Assembly (NCBI GenBank): GCA_035048495.1
Contig: JASUTR010000247.1
Location: 1 to 64,000, forward strand
Source of the DNA: Euptelea pleiosperma
Taxonomy: Eukaryota; Streptophyta; Magnoliopsida; Ranunculales; Eupteleaceae
DNA: 64,000 bases
Direction of reading: 5' to 3'
Part shown: piece after piece, positions 26,697 through 40,296 of the stretch
How positions within the stretch are numbered: the stretch's first letter is position 1
Layout of the letters: every line of letters starts with the position of its first letter
The notes under the pieces: generated by a model
The model's input: the letters and a program-made list of their open reading frames with translations, nothing else
The model's database searches: none
What the model was told of the DNA's origin: nothing
Position numbers and translations under genes: made by a program

Positions 26697-28030
26697 AATG
26701 GAAGAGTTTGTGTCCAATTACGAGGTCCGATTGCGAAAAAGTTACAAGTTATAGGCTTCTGAATGTAACACACAAACTTAGTCCAATTAATGACATTGAC
26801 ACACGGATGGAGCCAACTTGTTTCGACTGCTCCTAATCTTGTTCCAACACTTCAAATGTGTTGAAACAATAGTAATGGAAGAGTTTGAGTCCAATTACGA
26901 GGTCCGGTTGCGAAAAAGTCACAAGTTATAGGCTTCGAAATGTAACACACAAACTGAGTCCAATTTGAGACGTTGACGCACGGATGGAGCTAACTTGTTT
27001 CGACTGACCATAATCTTGTTCCAACACTTCAAATGTGTTGAACCAATAGTAATGGAAGAGTTTGAGTCTAATTACAAGGTCCGATTGCGAAAAAGTCACA
27101 AGTTATAGGCTTCTGAATGTAACACACAAACTGAGTCCAATTAATGACTTTGACGCACGGATGGAGCCAACTTGTTTCGACTGCTCCTAATCTTGTTCCA
27201 ACACTTCAAATGTGTTGAAACAATAGTAATGGAAGAGTATGAGTCCAATTACGAGGTCCGATTGCGAAAAAGTCACAACTTATAAGCTTCTGAATGTAAC
27301 TCACAAACTGAGTCCAATTTGAGACGTTGACGCACGGATGGAGCTAACTTGTTTCGACTGTCCCGAATCTTGTTCCAACACTTCAAATGTGTTGAAACAA
27401 TAGTAATGGAAGAGTTTGAGTTCAATTACGAGGTCCGGTTGCGAAAAAGTCACAAGTTATAGGCTTCGGAATGTAACACACAAACTGAATCCAATTGAGA
27501 CGTTGACGCACGAATGGAGCTAACATGTTTCGACTGTCCCGAATCTTGTTCCAACATTCAAATGTGTTGAAACAATAGTAATGGAAGAGTTTGAGTCCAA
27601 TTATGAGGTCCGGTTGCGAAAAAGTCACAAGTTATAGGCTTCGGAATGTAACACACAAACTGAGTCCAATTAAACACATTGACGCACGGATGGAGCTAAC
27701 TTGTTTCGACTGCCCTGAATCTTGTTCCAACACTTCAAATGTGTTGAAACAATAGTAATGGAAGAATTCGAGTTTAATTACGAGGTCCGGTTGCAAAAAA
27801 GTCATAAATTATAGGCTTCAGAATGTAACACACAAACTGAGTCCAATTTGAGACGTTGACGCACGGAAGGAGCTAACTTGTTTCGACTGTCCCAAATATT
27901 GTTCCAACACTTCAAATCTGTTGAAACAATAGTAATTGAAGAGTTTGAGTCTAATTATAAGGTCCGGTTGCGAAAAAGTCACAAGTTATATACTTCGGAA
28001 TGTAACACAAACCGTGTCCAATTGAGACGT
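26697..28030 (+). repeat. island of block-1 type HOR
   Basis: The order here is GTGTCC, the GGCTTCGAAATG/GACCATAATC type, AATTACAAGG/AATGACTTTG, GAGTATG, GAGTTCAATT, AATTATGAGG, GAATTCGAGTTT, and AATTGAAG with TATATACTTCGG. This is the 3' part of the 5-monomer subunit plus the start of the tail of the block-1 HOR, as at 5124-6460. It ends near 28030, where AACCGTGTCCAATTGAGACG runs into a monomer of another type. Confidence 0.85.
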
Positions 28031-29518
28031 TGACGCACGGATGGAGCTAACTTGTTTCGACTGTCACGAATCTTGTTCCGACACTTCAAATATGTTGAAA
28101 CAATAGTAATGGAAGAGTTTGAGTCCAATTACGAGGTCCAGTTGCGAAAAAGTCACAAGTTATAGGCTTCGCAATATAACACACAAACTGAGTCCAATTT
28201 GAGACGTTGACGCACGGATGGAGCTAACTTGTTTCGACTGTCCCGAATCTTGTTCCAACACTTAAATGTGTTGAAACAATAGTAATGGAAGAGGTTGAGT
28301 CCAATTACGAGGTCCGGTTGCGAAAAAGTCACAAGTTATAGGCTTCGGAATGTAACTCACAAACTGAGTCGAATTTGAGACGTTGACGCACGGATGGTGC
28401 TAACTTGTTTCGACTCTCCCGAATCTTGTTCCAACACTTTAAATGTGTTGAAACAAAAGTAATGGAAGAGTTTGAGTCCAATTACGAGGTCCGGTTGCGA
28501 AAAAGTCATAAGTTATAGGCTTCGGAATGTAACTCACAAACTGAGTCCAATTTGTGACGTTGACGCACGGATGGAGCTAATTTGTTTCGACTGTCCCGAA
28601 TCTTCTTCCAACACTTCAAATGTTTTGAAACAATAGTAATGGAAGAGTTTGAATTAAATTATGAGGACCGGTTGCGACAAAGTCACAATTTATAGGCTTC
28701 GGAATGTAACACACAAACTGAGTCCATTTTGAGACGTTGATGCACGGATGGACCTAACTTGTTTCGACTGTCACGAATCTTGTTCCAACACTTCAAATGT
28801 GTTGAAACAATAGTAATGGAAGAGTTTGAGTCCAATTACGAGGTCCGGTTGAGAAAAAGTCACAAGTTATAGGATTCGGAATGTAACACACAAACTGAAT
28901 CCAATTTGAGACGTTGACGCACGAATGGAGCTAACATGTTTCGACTGTCCCGAATCTTGTTCCAACATTCAAATGTGTTGAAACAATAGTAATGGAAGAG
29001 TTTGAGTCCAATTATGAGGTCCGATTGCGAAAAAGTCACAAGTTATAGGCTTCGGAATGTAACACACAAACTGAGTCCAATTAAACACATTGACGCACGG
29101 ATGGAGCTAACTTGTTTCGACGGCCCCGAATCTTGTTCCAACACTTCAAATGTGTTGAAACAATAGTAATGGAAGAATTCGAGTTTAATTACGAGGTCCG
29201 GTTGCAAAAAAGTCATAAATTATAGGCTTCAGAATGTAACACACAAACTGAGTCCAATTTGAGACGTTGACGCACGGATGGAGCTAACTTGTTTCGACTG
29301 TCCCAAATATTGTTCCAACACTTCAAATCTATTGAAACAATAGTAATTGAAGAGTTTGAGTCTAATTATAAGGTCCAGTTGCGAAAAAGTCACAAGTTAT
29401 ATACTTCGGAATGTAACACAAACCGTGTCCAATTTGAGACGTTGACGAACGGATGGACCTAACTTGTTTCGACTGTCCGAATCTTGTTCCAACACTTCAA
29501 ATCTGTTGAACCAATAGT
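28031..29518 (+). repeat. first, partial unit of the 15-monomer HOR (block 2)
   Basis: Monomers appear in the order of positions 8 to 15 of the 2651-bp unit: GCAATATAACAC, GAAGAGGTTG with AACTCAC, AAACAAAAGTAATGG, GAATTAAATTATGAGGACC, GAATCC with CACGAATGG, AATTATGAGG with AAACACATTG, GAATTCGAGTTT, and AATTGAAG. It is followed by the GGAGGAG landmark monomer at 29519. This marks the transition to block 2. Confidence 0.85.
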
Positions 29519-32500
29519 AATGGAGGAGTTTGAGTCCAATTACGTGGTCCGATTGCGAAAAAGTCAATAATTATAGGCTTACGAATGAAAAACAAAAACT
29601 GATTCCAATTAGAAACATTGACGAACGAATAGAGCAAACTTGTTCCGCCTGTCCAGAATCTTCTTCTAATACTTCAAATGTGTTGAACCAATAGTAATGG
29701 AAGAGTTTGTGTCCAATTACGAGGTCCGATTGCGAAAAAGTTACAAGTTATAGGCTTCTGAATGTATCACACAAACTGAGTCCAATTAATGACATTGACG
29801 CACGGATGGAGCCAACTTGTTTCGACTGCTCCTAATCTTGTTCCAACACTTCAAATGTGTTGAAACAATAGTAATGGAAGAGTATGAGTCCAATTATGAG
29901 GTCCGGTTGCGAAAAAGTCACAACTTATAGGCTTCTGAATGTAACATACAAACTGAGTCCAATTTGAGACGTTGACGCACGGATGGAGCTAACTTGTTTC
30001 GACTGTCCCGAATCTTGTTCCAACACTTTAAATGTGTTGAAACAATAGTAATGGAAGAGGTTGAGTCCAATTACGAGGTCCGGTTGCGAAAAAGTCACAA
30101 GTTATAGGCTTTGGAATGTAACACACAAACAGAGTCCAATTTGTGACGTTGACGCACGGATGGAGCTAATTTGTTTCGACTGTCCCGAATCTTATTCCAA
30201 CACTTCAAATGTTTTGAGACAATAGTAATGGAAGAGTTTGAGTAAAATTATGAGGTCCGGTTGCGACAAGTCACAATTTATAGGCTTCGGAATGTAACAC
30301 ACAAACTGAGTCCATTTTGAGACGTTGACGCACGGATGGACCTAACTTGTTTCGACTGTCACGAATCTTGTTCCAACACTTCAAATGTGTTGAAACAATA
30401 GTAATGGAAGAGTTTGAGTCCAATTACGAGGTCCGGTTGCGAAAAAGTCACAAGTTATAGGCTTCGGATTGTAACACACAAACTGAGTCGAATTTGAGAC
30501 GTTGATGCACGGATGGACCTAACTTGTTTCGACTGTCACGAATCTTGTTCCGACACTTCAAATATGTTGAAACAATAGTAATGGAAGAGTTCGAGTCCAA
30601 TTACGAGGTCCGGTTGCGAAAAAGTCACAAGTTATAGGCTTCGCAATATAACACACAAACTGTGTCCAATTTGAGACGTTGACGCACGGATGGAGCTAAC
30701 TTGTTTCGACTGTCCCAAATCTTGTTCCAACACTTAAATGTGTTGAAACAATAGTAATGGAAGAGGTTGAGTCCAATTACGAGGTCCGGTTGCGAAAAAA
30801 GTCACAACTAATAGGCTTCGCAATACAACACACAAACTGAGTCCAATTTGAGACGTTGACGCACGGATGGAGCTAACTTGTTTCGACTGTCCCGAATCTT
30901 GTTCCAACACTTTAAATGTGTTGAAATAATAGTAATGGAAGAGTTTGAGTCCAATTATGAGGTCCGGTTGCGAAAAAGTCACAACTTATAGGCTTCTGAA
31001 TGTAACACACAAACTGAGTCGAATTTGAGACGTTGACGCACGGATGGAGCTAACTTGTTTCGACTGTCCCGAATCTTGTTCCAAAACTTCAAATGTGTTG
31101 AAACAATAGTAATGGAACAATTTGAGTCCAATTACGAGGTCCGGTTGCGAAAAAGTCACAAGTTATAGGCTTTGGAATGTAACACACAAACAGAGTCCAA
31201 TTTGAGACGTTGATGCACGGATGGACCTAACTTGTTTCGACTATCACGAATCTTGTTCCGACACTTCAAATATGTTGAAACAATAGTAATGGAAGAGTTT
31301 GAGTCCAATTACGAGGTCCGGTTGCGAAAAAGTCACAAGTTATAGGCTTCGGAATGTAACACACAAACTGAGTCGAATTTGAGACGTTGACGCACGGATG
31401 GACCTAACTTGTTTCGACTGTCACGAATCTTGTTCCAACACTTCAAATGTGTTGAAACAATAGTAATGGAAGAGTTTGAGTCCAATTACGAGGTCCGGTT
31501 GCGAAAAAGTCACAAGTTATAGGCTTCGGAATGTAACACACAAACTGAGTCGAATTTGAGACGTTGACGCACGGATGGACCTAACTTGTTTCGACTGTCA
31601 CGAATCTTGTTCCAACACTTCAAATGTGATGAAACAATAGTAATGGAAGAGTTTGAGTCCAATTACGAGGTCCGGTTGCGAAAAAGTCACAAGTTATAGG
31701 CTTCGGAATGTAACACACAAACTGAGTCGAATTTGAGACGTTGACGCACGGATGGACCTAACTTGTTTCGACTGTCACGAATCTTGTTCCGACACTTCAA
31801 ATATGTTGAAACAATAGTAATGGAAGAGTTTGAGTCCAATTACGAGGTCCGGTTGCGAAAAAAGTCACAAGTTATAGGCTTCGCAATATAACACACAAAC
31901 TGAGTCCAATTTGAGACGTTGACGCACGGATGGAGCTAACTTGTTTCGACTGTCCCGAATCTTGTTCCAACACTTTAAATGTGTTGAAATAATAGTAATG
32001 GAAGAGGTTGAGTCCAATTACGAGGTCCGGTTGCGAAAAAGTCAAAAGTTATAGGCTTCGGAATGTAACTCACAAACTGAGTCGAATTTGAGACGTTGAC
32101 GCACGGATGGTGCTAACTTGTTTCGACTGTCCGGAATCTTGTTCCAACACTTTAAATGTGTTGAAACAAAAGTAATGAAAGAGTTTGAGTCCAATTACGA
32201 GGTCCGGTTGCGAAAAAGTCATAAGTTATAGGCTTCGGAATGTAACTCACAAACTGAGTCCAATTTGTGACGTTGACGCACGGATGGAGCTAATTTGTTT
32301 CGACTGTCCCGAATCTTATTCCAACACTTCAAATGTTTTGAAACAATAGTAATGGAAGAGTTTGAGTAAAATTATGAGGTCCGGTTGCGACAAGTCACAA
32401 TTTATAGGCTTCGGAATGTAACACACAAACTGAGTCCATTTTGAGACGTTGACGCACGGATGGACCTAACTTGTTTCGACTGTCACGAATCTTGTTCCAA

Positions 32501-34120
32501 CACTTCAAATGTGTTGAAACAATAGTAATGGAAGAGTTTGAGTCCAATTACGAGGTCCGGTTGCGAAAAAGTCACAAGTTATAGGCTTCGGATTGTAACA
32601 CACAAACTGAGTCGAATTTGAGACGTTGATGCACGGATGGACCTAACTTGTTTCGACTGTCACGAATCTTGTTCCGACACTTCAAATATGTTGAAACAAT
32701 AGTAATGGAAGAGTTTGAGTCCAATTACGAGGTCCGGTTGCGAAAAAGTCACAAGTTATAGGCTTCGCAATATAACACACAAACTGTGTCCAATTTGAGA
32801 CGTTGACGCACGGATGGAGCTAACTTGTTTCGACTGTCCCGAATCTTGTTCCAACACTTGAAATGTGTTGAAACAATAGTAATGGAAGAGGTTGAGTCCA
32901 ATTACGAGGTCCGGTTGCGAAAAAAGTCACAACTAATAGGCTTCGCAATATAACACACAAACTGAGTCCAATTTGAGACGTTGACGCACGGATGGAGCTA
33001 ACTTGTTTCGACTGTCACGAATCTTGTTCCAACACTTTAAATGTGTTGAAATAATAGTAATGGAAGAGTTTGAGTCCAATTATGAGGTCCGGTTGCGAAA
33101 AAGTCACAACTTATAGGCTTCTGAATGTAACACACAAACTGAGTCCAATTTGAGACGTTGACGCACGGATGGAGCTAACTTGTTTCGACTGTCCCGAATC
33201 TTGTTCCAAAACTTCAAATGTGTTGAAACAATAGTAATGGAAGAGTTTGAGTCCAATTACGAGGTCCGGTTGCGAAAAAGTCACAAGTTATAGGCTTTGG
33301 AATGTAACACACAAACAGAGTCCAATTTGAGACGTTGATGCACGGATGGACCTAACTTGTTTCGACTATCACGAATCTTGTTCCGACACTTCAAATATGT
33401 TGAAACAATAGTAATGGAAGAGTTTGAGTCCAATTACGAGGTCCGGTTGCGAAAAAGTCACAAGTTATAGGCTTCGGAATGTAACACACAAACTGAGTCG
33501 AATTTGAGACGTTGACGCACGGATGGACCTAACTTGTTTCGACTGTCACGAATCTTGTTCCAACACTTCAAATGTGTTGAAACAATAGTAATGGAAGAGT
33601 TTGAGTCCAATTACGAGGTCCGGTTGCGAAAAAGTCACAAGTTATAGGCTTCGGAATGTAACACACAAACTGAGTCGAATTTGAGACGTTGACGCACGGA
33701 TGGACCTAACTTGTTTCGACTGTCACGAATCTTGTTCCAACACTTCAAATGTGATCAAACAATAGTAATGGAAGAGTTTGAGTCCAATTACGAGGTCCGG
33801 TTACGAAAAAGTCACAAGTTATAGGCTTCGGAATGTAACACACAAACTGAGTCGAATTTGAGACGTTGACGCACGGATGGACCTAACTTGTTTCGACTGT
33901 CACGAATCTTGTTCCGACACTTCAAATATGTTGAAACAATAGTAATGGAAGAGTTTGAGTCCAATTACGAGGTCCGGTTGCGAAAAAAGTCACAAGTTAT
34001 AGGCTTCGCAATATAACACACAAACTGAGTCCAATTTGAGACGTTGACGCACGGATGGAGCTAACTTGTTTCGACTGTCCGAATCTTGTTCCAACACTTC
34101 AAATCTGTTGAACCAATAGT
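29519..34120 (+). repeat. HOR block 2, segment S1 (26 monomers, 4602 bp)
   Basis: This segment runs from one GGAGGAG landmark monomer to the next. It starts with the landmark monomer, which joins directly to a GTGTCC monomer (GTTGAACCAATAG near 29683). It then follows the 15-monomer order up to about 30200, where a 12-monomer unit takes over and is duplicated. Its length is exactly 26 x 177 bp. Confidence 0.88.
30227..34070 (+). repeat. 12-monomer unit (2124 bp), about 1.8 tandem copies
   Basis: The monomer with GAGTAAAATTATGAGG and the one-base deletion GCGACAAGTCAC (others have GCGACAAAGTCAC) starts at 30227 and again at 32351, exactly 12 x 177 bp apart. Following monomers match one for one. 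Both copies carry CGGATTGTAACAC, the GCGAAAAAAGTCACAAC one-base insertion, CTATCACGAATC, and GTGAT in the dyad (31626 and 33751). The second copy stops near 34070, where CTGTCCGAATC leads into the landmark monomer. Confidence 0.92.
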
Positions 34121-37100
34121 AATGGAGGAGTTTGAGTCCAATTACGTGGTCCGATTGCGAAAAAGTCAATAATTATAGGCTTACGAATGAAAAACAAAAA
34201 CTGATTCCAATTAGAAACATTGACGAACGAATAGAGCAAACTTGTTCCGCCTGTCCCGAATCTTCTTCTAATACTTCAAATGTGTTGAAAAAATAATAAT
34301 GGAAGAGTTTGAGTCCAATTACGAGGTCCGATTGCGAAAAAGTCACAAGTTATAGGCTTCGGAATGTAACACACAAGCTGAGTCCAATTTGAGACGTTGA
34401 CGCACGGATGGAGCTAACTTATTTCGACTGTCCCGAATCTTGTTCCAACACTTCAAATGTGTTGAACCAATAGTAATGGAAGAGTTTGTGTCTAATTACG
34501 AGGTCCGATTGCGAAAAAGTTATAAGTTATAGGCTTCTGAATGTAACACACAAACTGAGTCCAATTAATGACATTGACGCACGGATGGAGCCAACTTGTT
34601 TCGACTGCTCCTAATCTTGTTCCAACACTTCAAATGTGTTGAAACAATAGTAATGGAAGAGTATGAGTCCAATTATGAGGTCCGGTTGCAAAAAAGTCAC
34701 AACTTATAGGCTTCTGAATGTAACATACAAACTGAGTCCAATTTGAGACGTTGACGCACGGATGGAGCTAACTTGTTTCGACTGTCCCGAATCTTGTTCC
34801 AACACTTTAAATGTGTTGAAACAATAGTAATGGAAGAGGTTGAGTCCAATTACGAGGTCCGGTTGCGAAAAAGTTACAAGTTATAGGCTTTGGAATGTAA
34901 CACACAAACAGAGTCCAATTTGTGACGTTGACGCACGGATGGAGCTAATTTGTTTCGACTGTCCCGAATCTTATTCCAACACTTCAAATGTTTTGAAACA
35001 ATAGTAATGGAAGAGTTTGAGTAAAATTATGAGGTCCGGTTGCGACAAAGTCACAATTTATAGGCTTCGGAATGTAACACACAAACTGAGTCCATTTTGA
35101 GACGTTGACGCACGGATGGACCTAACTTGTTTCGACTGTCACGAATCTTGTTCCAACACTTCAAATGTGTTGATACAATAGTAATGGAAGAGTTTGAGTA
35201 CAATTACGAGGTCCGGTTGCGAAAAAGTCATAAGTTATAGGCTTCGGAATGTAAATCACAAACTGAGTCCATTTTGAGACGTTGACGCACGGATGGACCT
35301 AACTTGTTTCGACTGTCACGAATCTTGTTCCAACACTTCAAATGTGTTGAAACAATAGTAATGGAAGAGTTTGAGTCCAATTACGAGGTCCGGTTGCGAA
35401 AAAGTCACAAGTTATAGGCTTCGGAATGTAACACACAAACTGAATCCAATTTGAGACGTTGACGCACGAATGGAGCTAACATGTTTCGACTGTCCCGAAT
35501 CTTGTTCCAACATTCAAATGTGTTGAAACAATAGTAATGGAAGAGTTTGAGTACAATTATGAGGTCCGGTTGCGAAAAAGTCACAAGTTATAGGCTTCGG
35601 AATGTAACACACAAACTGAGTCCAATTAAACACATTGACGCACGGATGGAGCTAACTTGTTTCGACTGCCCCGAATCTTGTTCCAACTCTTCAAATGTGT
35701 TGAAACAATAGTAATGGAAGAATTCGAGTTTAATTACGAGGTCCGGTTGCAAAAAAGTCATAAATTATAGGCTTCAGAATGTAACACACAAACTGAGTCC
35801 AATTTGAGACGTTGACGCACGGATGGAGCTAACTTGTTTCGACTGTCCCGAATCTTGTTCCAACACTTCAAATGTGTTGAACCAATAGTAATGGAAGAGT
35901 TTGTGTCTAATTACGAGGTCCGGTTGCGAAAAAGTCACAAGTTATAGGCTTCGGAATGTAACACACAAACAGAGTCCAATTTGAGACGTTGACGCACGGA
36001 TGGAGCTAACTTGTTTCGACTGTCCCGAATCTTGTTCCAACACTTCAAATGTGTTGAAACAATAGTAATGGAAGAATTCGAGTCTAATTACGAGGTCCGG
36101 TTGCGAAAAAGTCACAAGTTATAGGCTTCGGAATGTAACACACAAACAGAGTCCAATTTGAGACGTTGACGCACGGATGGAGCTAACTTGTTTCGACTGT
36201 CCCGAATCTTGTTCCAACACTTCAAATGTGTTGAAACAATAGTAATGGAAGAGGTTGAGTCCAATTACGAGGTCCGGTTGCGAAAAAGTCACAAGTTATA
36301 GGCTTTGGAATGTAACACACAAACAGAGTCCAATTTGTGACGTTGACGCACGGATGGAGCTAATTTGTTTCGACTGTCCCGAATCTTATTCCAACACTTC
36401 AAATGTTTTGAAACAATAGTAATGGAAGAGTTTGAGTAAAATTATGAGGTCCGGTTGCGACAAAGTCACAATTTATAGGCTTCGGAATGTAACACACAAA
36501 CTGAGTCCATTTTGAGACGTTGACGCACGGATGGACCTAACTTGTTTCGACTGTCACGAATCTTGTTCCAACACTTCAAATGTGTTGATACAATAGTAAT
36601 GGAAGAGTTTGAGTCCAATTACGAGGTCCGGTTGCGAAAAAGTCACAAGTTATAGGCTTCGGAATGTAACACACAAACTGAGTCGAATTTGAGACGTTGA
36701 TGCACGGATGGACCTAACTTGTTTCGACTGTCACGAATCTTGTTCCGACACTTCAAATATGTTGAAACAATAGTAATGGAAGAGTTTGAGTCCAATTACG
36801 AGGTCCGGTTGCGAAAAAGTCACAAGTTATAGGCTTCGCAATATAACACACAAACTGAGTCCAATTTGAGACGTTGACGCACGGATGGAGCTAACTTGTT
36901 TCGACTGTCCCGAATCTTGTTCCAACACTTTAAATGTGTTGAAACAATAGTAATGGAAGAGGTTGAGTCCAATTACGAGGTCCGGTTGCGAAAAAGTCAC
37001 AAGTTATAGGCTTCGGAATGTAACTCACAAACTGAGTTGAATTTGAGACGTTGACGCACGGATGGTGCTAACTTGTTTCGACTGTCCCGAATCTTGTTCC

Positions 37101-38008
37101 AACACTTTAAATGTGTTGAAACAAAAGTAATGGAAGAGTTTGAGTCCAATTACGAGGTCCGGTTGCGAAAAAGTCATAAGTTATAGGCTTCGGAATGTAA
37201 CTCACAAACTGAGTCCAATTTGTGACGTTGACGCACGGATGGAGCTAATTTGTTTCGACTGTCACGAATCTTGTTCCAACACTTCAAATGTGTTGAAACA
37301 ATAGTAATGGAAGAGTTTGAGTCCAATTACGAGGTCCGGTTGCGAAAAAGTCACAAGTTATAGGCTTCGGAATGTAACACACAAACTGAATCCAATTTGA
37401 GACGTTGACGCACGAATGGAGCTAACATGTTTCGACTGTCCCGAATCTTGTTCCAACATTCAAATGTGTTGAAACAATAGTAATGGAAGAGTTTGAGTCC
37501 AATTATGAGGTCCGGTTGCGAAAAAGTCACAAGTTATAGGCTTCGGAATGTAACACACAAACAGAGTCCAATTAAACACATTGACGCACGGATGGAGCTA
37601 ACTTGTTTCGACTGCCCGAATCTTGTTCCAACTCTTAAAATGTGTTGAAACAATAGTAATGGAAGAGTTCGAGTTTAATTACGAGGTCCGGTTGCAAAAA
37701 AGTCATAAATTATAGGCTTCAGAATGTAACACACAAACTGAGTCCAATTTGAGACGTTGACGCACGGATGGAGCTAACTTGTTTCGACTGTCCCAAATAT
37801 TGTTCCAACACTTCCAATCTGTTGAAACAATAGTAATTGAAGAGTTTGAGTCTAATTATAAGGTCCGGTTGCGAAAAAGTCACAAGTTATATACTTCGGA
37901 ATGTAACACAAACCGTGTCCAATTTGAGACGTTGACGAACGGATGGACCTAACTTGTTTCGACTGTCCGAATCTTGTTCCAACACTTCAAATCTATTGAA
38001 CCAATAGT
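34121..38008 (+). repeat. HOR block 2, segment S2 (22 monomers, 3888 bp)
   Basis: This segment follows the 15-monomer order with an extra seven monomers. A run near 35170-36240 includes one GAGTTTGTGTCTAATTACG monomer (from about 35888) followed by GAATTCGAGTCTAATTACG. That pair is the likely source of the homogeneous run in S3. The segment ends at the next landmark monomer. Confidence 0.85.
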
Positions 38009-40253
38009 AATGGAGGAGTTTGAGTCCAATTACGTGGTCCGATTGCGAAAAAGTCAATAATTATAGGCTTACGAATGAAAAACAAAAACTGATTCCAATT
38101 AGAAACATTGACGAACGAATAGAGCAAACTTGTTCCGCCTGTCCCGAATCTTCTTCTAATACTTCAAATGTGTTGAAAAAATAATAATGGAAGAGTTTGA
38201 GTCCAATTACGAGGTCCGATTGCGAAAAAGTCACAAGTTATAGGCTTCGGAATGTAACACACAAGCTGAGTCCAATTTGAGACATTGACGCACGGATGGA
38301 GCTAACTTATTTCGACTGTCCCGAATCTTGTTCCAACACTTCAAATGTGTTGAACCAATAGTAATGGAAGAGTTTGTGTCCAATTACGAGGTCCGATTGC
38401 GAAAAAGTTACAAGTTATAGGCTTCTGAATGTAACACACAAACTGAGTCCAATTAATGACATTGACGCACGAATGGAGCCAACTTGTTTCGACTGCTCCT
38501 AATCTTGTTCCAACACTTCAAATGTGTTGAAACAATAGTAATGGAAGAGTATGAGTCCAATTATGAGGTCCGGTTGCGAAAAAGTCACTACTTATAGGCT
38601 TCTGAATGTAACATACAAACTGAGTCCAATTTGAGACGTTGACGCACGGATGGAGCTAACTTGTTTCGACTGTCCCGGATCTTGTTCCAACACTTAAATG
38701 TGTTGAAACAATAGTAATGGAAGAGGTTGAGTCCAATTACGAGGTCCGGTTGCGAAAAAGTCACAAGTTATAGGCTTTGGAATGTAACACACAAACAGAG
38801 TCCAATTTGTGACGTTGACGCACGGATGGAGCTAATTTGTTTCGACTGTCCCGAATCTTATTCCAACACTTCAAATGTTTTGAAACAATAGTAATGGAAG
38901 AGTTTGAGTAAAATTATGAGGTCCGGTTGCGACAAAGTCACAATTTATAGGCTTCGGAATGTAACACACAAACTGAGTCCATTTTGAGACGTTGACGCAC
39001 GGATGGACCTAACTTGTTTCGACTGTCACGAATCTTGTTCCAACACTTCAAATGTGTTGATACAATAGTAATGGAAGAGTTTGAGTCCAATTACGAGGTC
39101 CGGTTGCGAAAAAGTCACAAGTTATAGGCTTCGGAATGTAACACACAAACTGAGTCGAATTTGAGACGTTGATGCACGGATGGACCTAACTTGTTTCGAC
39201 TGTCACGAATCTTGTTCCGACACTTCAAATATGTTGAAACAATAGTAATGGAAGAGTTTGAGTCCAATTACGAGGTCCGGTTGCGAAAAAGTCACAAGTT
39301 ATAGGCTTCGCAATATAACACACAAACTGAGTCCAATTTGAGACGTTGACGCACGGATGGACCTAACTTGTTTCGACTGTCACGAATCTTGTTCCAACAC
39401 TTCAAATGTGTTGAAACAATAGTAATGGAAGAGTTTGAGTCCAATTACGAGGTCCGGTTGCGAAAAAGTCACAAGTTATAGGCTTCGCAATGTAACACAC
39501 AAACTGAGTCCAATTTGAGACGTTGACGCACGTATGGAGCTAACTTGTTTCGACTGTCCCGAATCTTGTTCCAACACTTAAATGTGTTGAAACAATAGTA
39601 ATGGAAGAGGTTGAGTCCAATTACGAGGTCCGGTTGCGAAAAAGTCACAAGTTATAGGCTTCGGAATGTAACTCACAAACTGAGTCGAATTTGAGACGTT
39701 GACGCACGGATGGTGCTAACTTGTTTCGACTGTCCCGAATCTTGTTCCAACACTTAAATGTGTTGAAACAAAAGTAATGGAAGAGTTTGAGTCCAATTAC
39801 GAGGTCCGGTTGCGAAAAAGTCACAAGTTATAGGCTTCGGAATGTAACACACAAACTGAGTCCAATTTGTGACGTTGACGCACGGATGGAGCTAATTTGT
39901 TTCGACTGTCCCGAATCTTGTTCCAACACTTCAAATGTGTTGAAACAATAGTAATGGAAGAGTTTGAGTCAAATTACGAGGTCCGGTTGCGAAAAAGTCA
40001 CAAGTTATAGGCTTCGGAATGTAACACACAAACAGAGTCCAATTTGAGACGTTGACGCACGGATGGAGCTAACTTGTTTCGACTGTCCCGAATCTTGTTC
40101 CAACACTTCAAATGTGTTGAACCAATAGTAATGGAAGAGTTTGTGTCTAATTACGAGGTCCGGTTGCGAAAAAGTCACAAGTTATAGGCTTCGGAATGTA
40201 ACACACAAACAGAGTCCAATTTGAGACGTTGACGCACGGATGGAGCTAACTTG

Positions 40254-40270
40254 TTTCGACTGTCCCGAAT
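40254..40270 (-). other. degenerate CENP-B-box-like 17-mer (representative copy)
   Basis: The minus strand reads ATTCGGGACAGTCGAAA. The mammalian CENP-B box core is NTTCGNNNNANNCGGGN. TTCG, the central A and the following CG all match in register; only the last two G are A (seven of nine core positions). Monomers with TGTCACGAATC or TGCCCCGAATC keep the match. Those with TGCTCCTAATC or TGACCATAATC lose the TTCG. Chance similarity is quite possible, and a CENP-B-like protein in the source organism is unknown. Confidence 0.3.
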
Positions 40271-40277
40271 CTTGTTC

Positions 40278-40296
40278 CAACACTTCAAATGTGTTG
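40278..40296. other. dyad symmetry in the monomer (representative copy)
   Basis: CAACAC, a 7-base spacer TTCAAAT, then GTGTTG form perfect 6-bp inverted arms near the 3' end of the monomer. Most monomers keep it, including the CACTTTAAATGTG variant. It is weakened in the CGACACTTCAAATATG type (two arm changes, not compensating each other) and in the GTGATG type. Short dyads are common in centromeric satellites and can form small hairpins, but a role here is inference. Confidence 0.6.
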
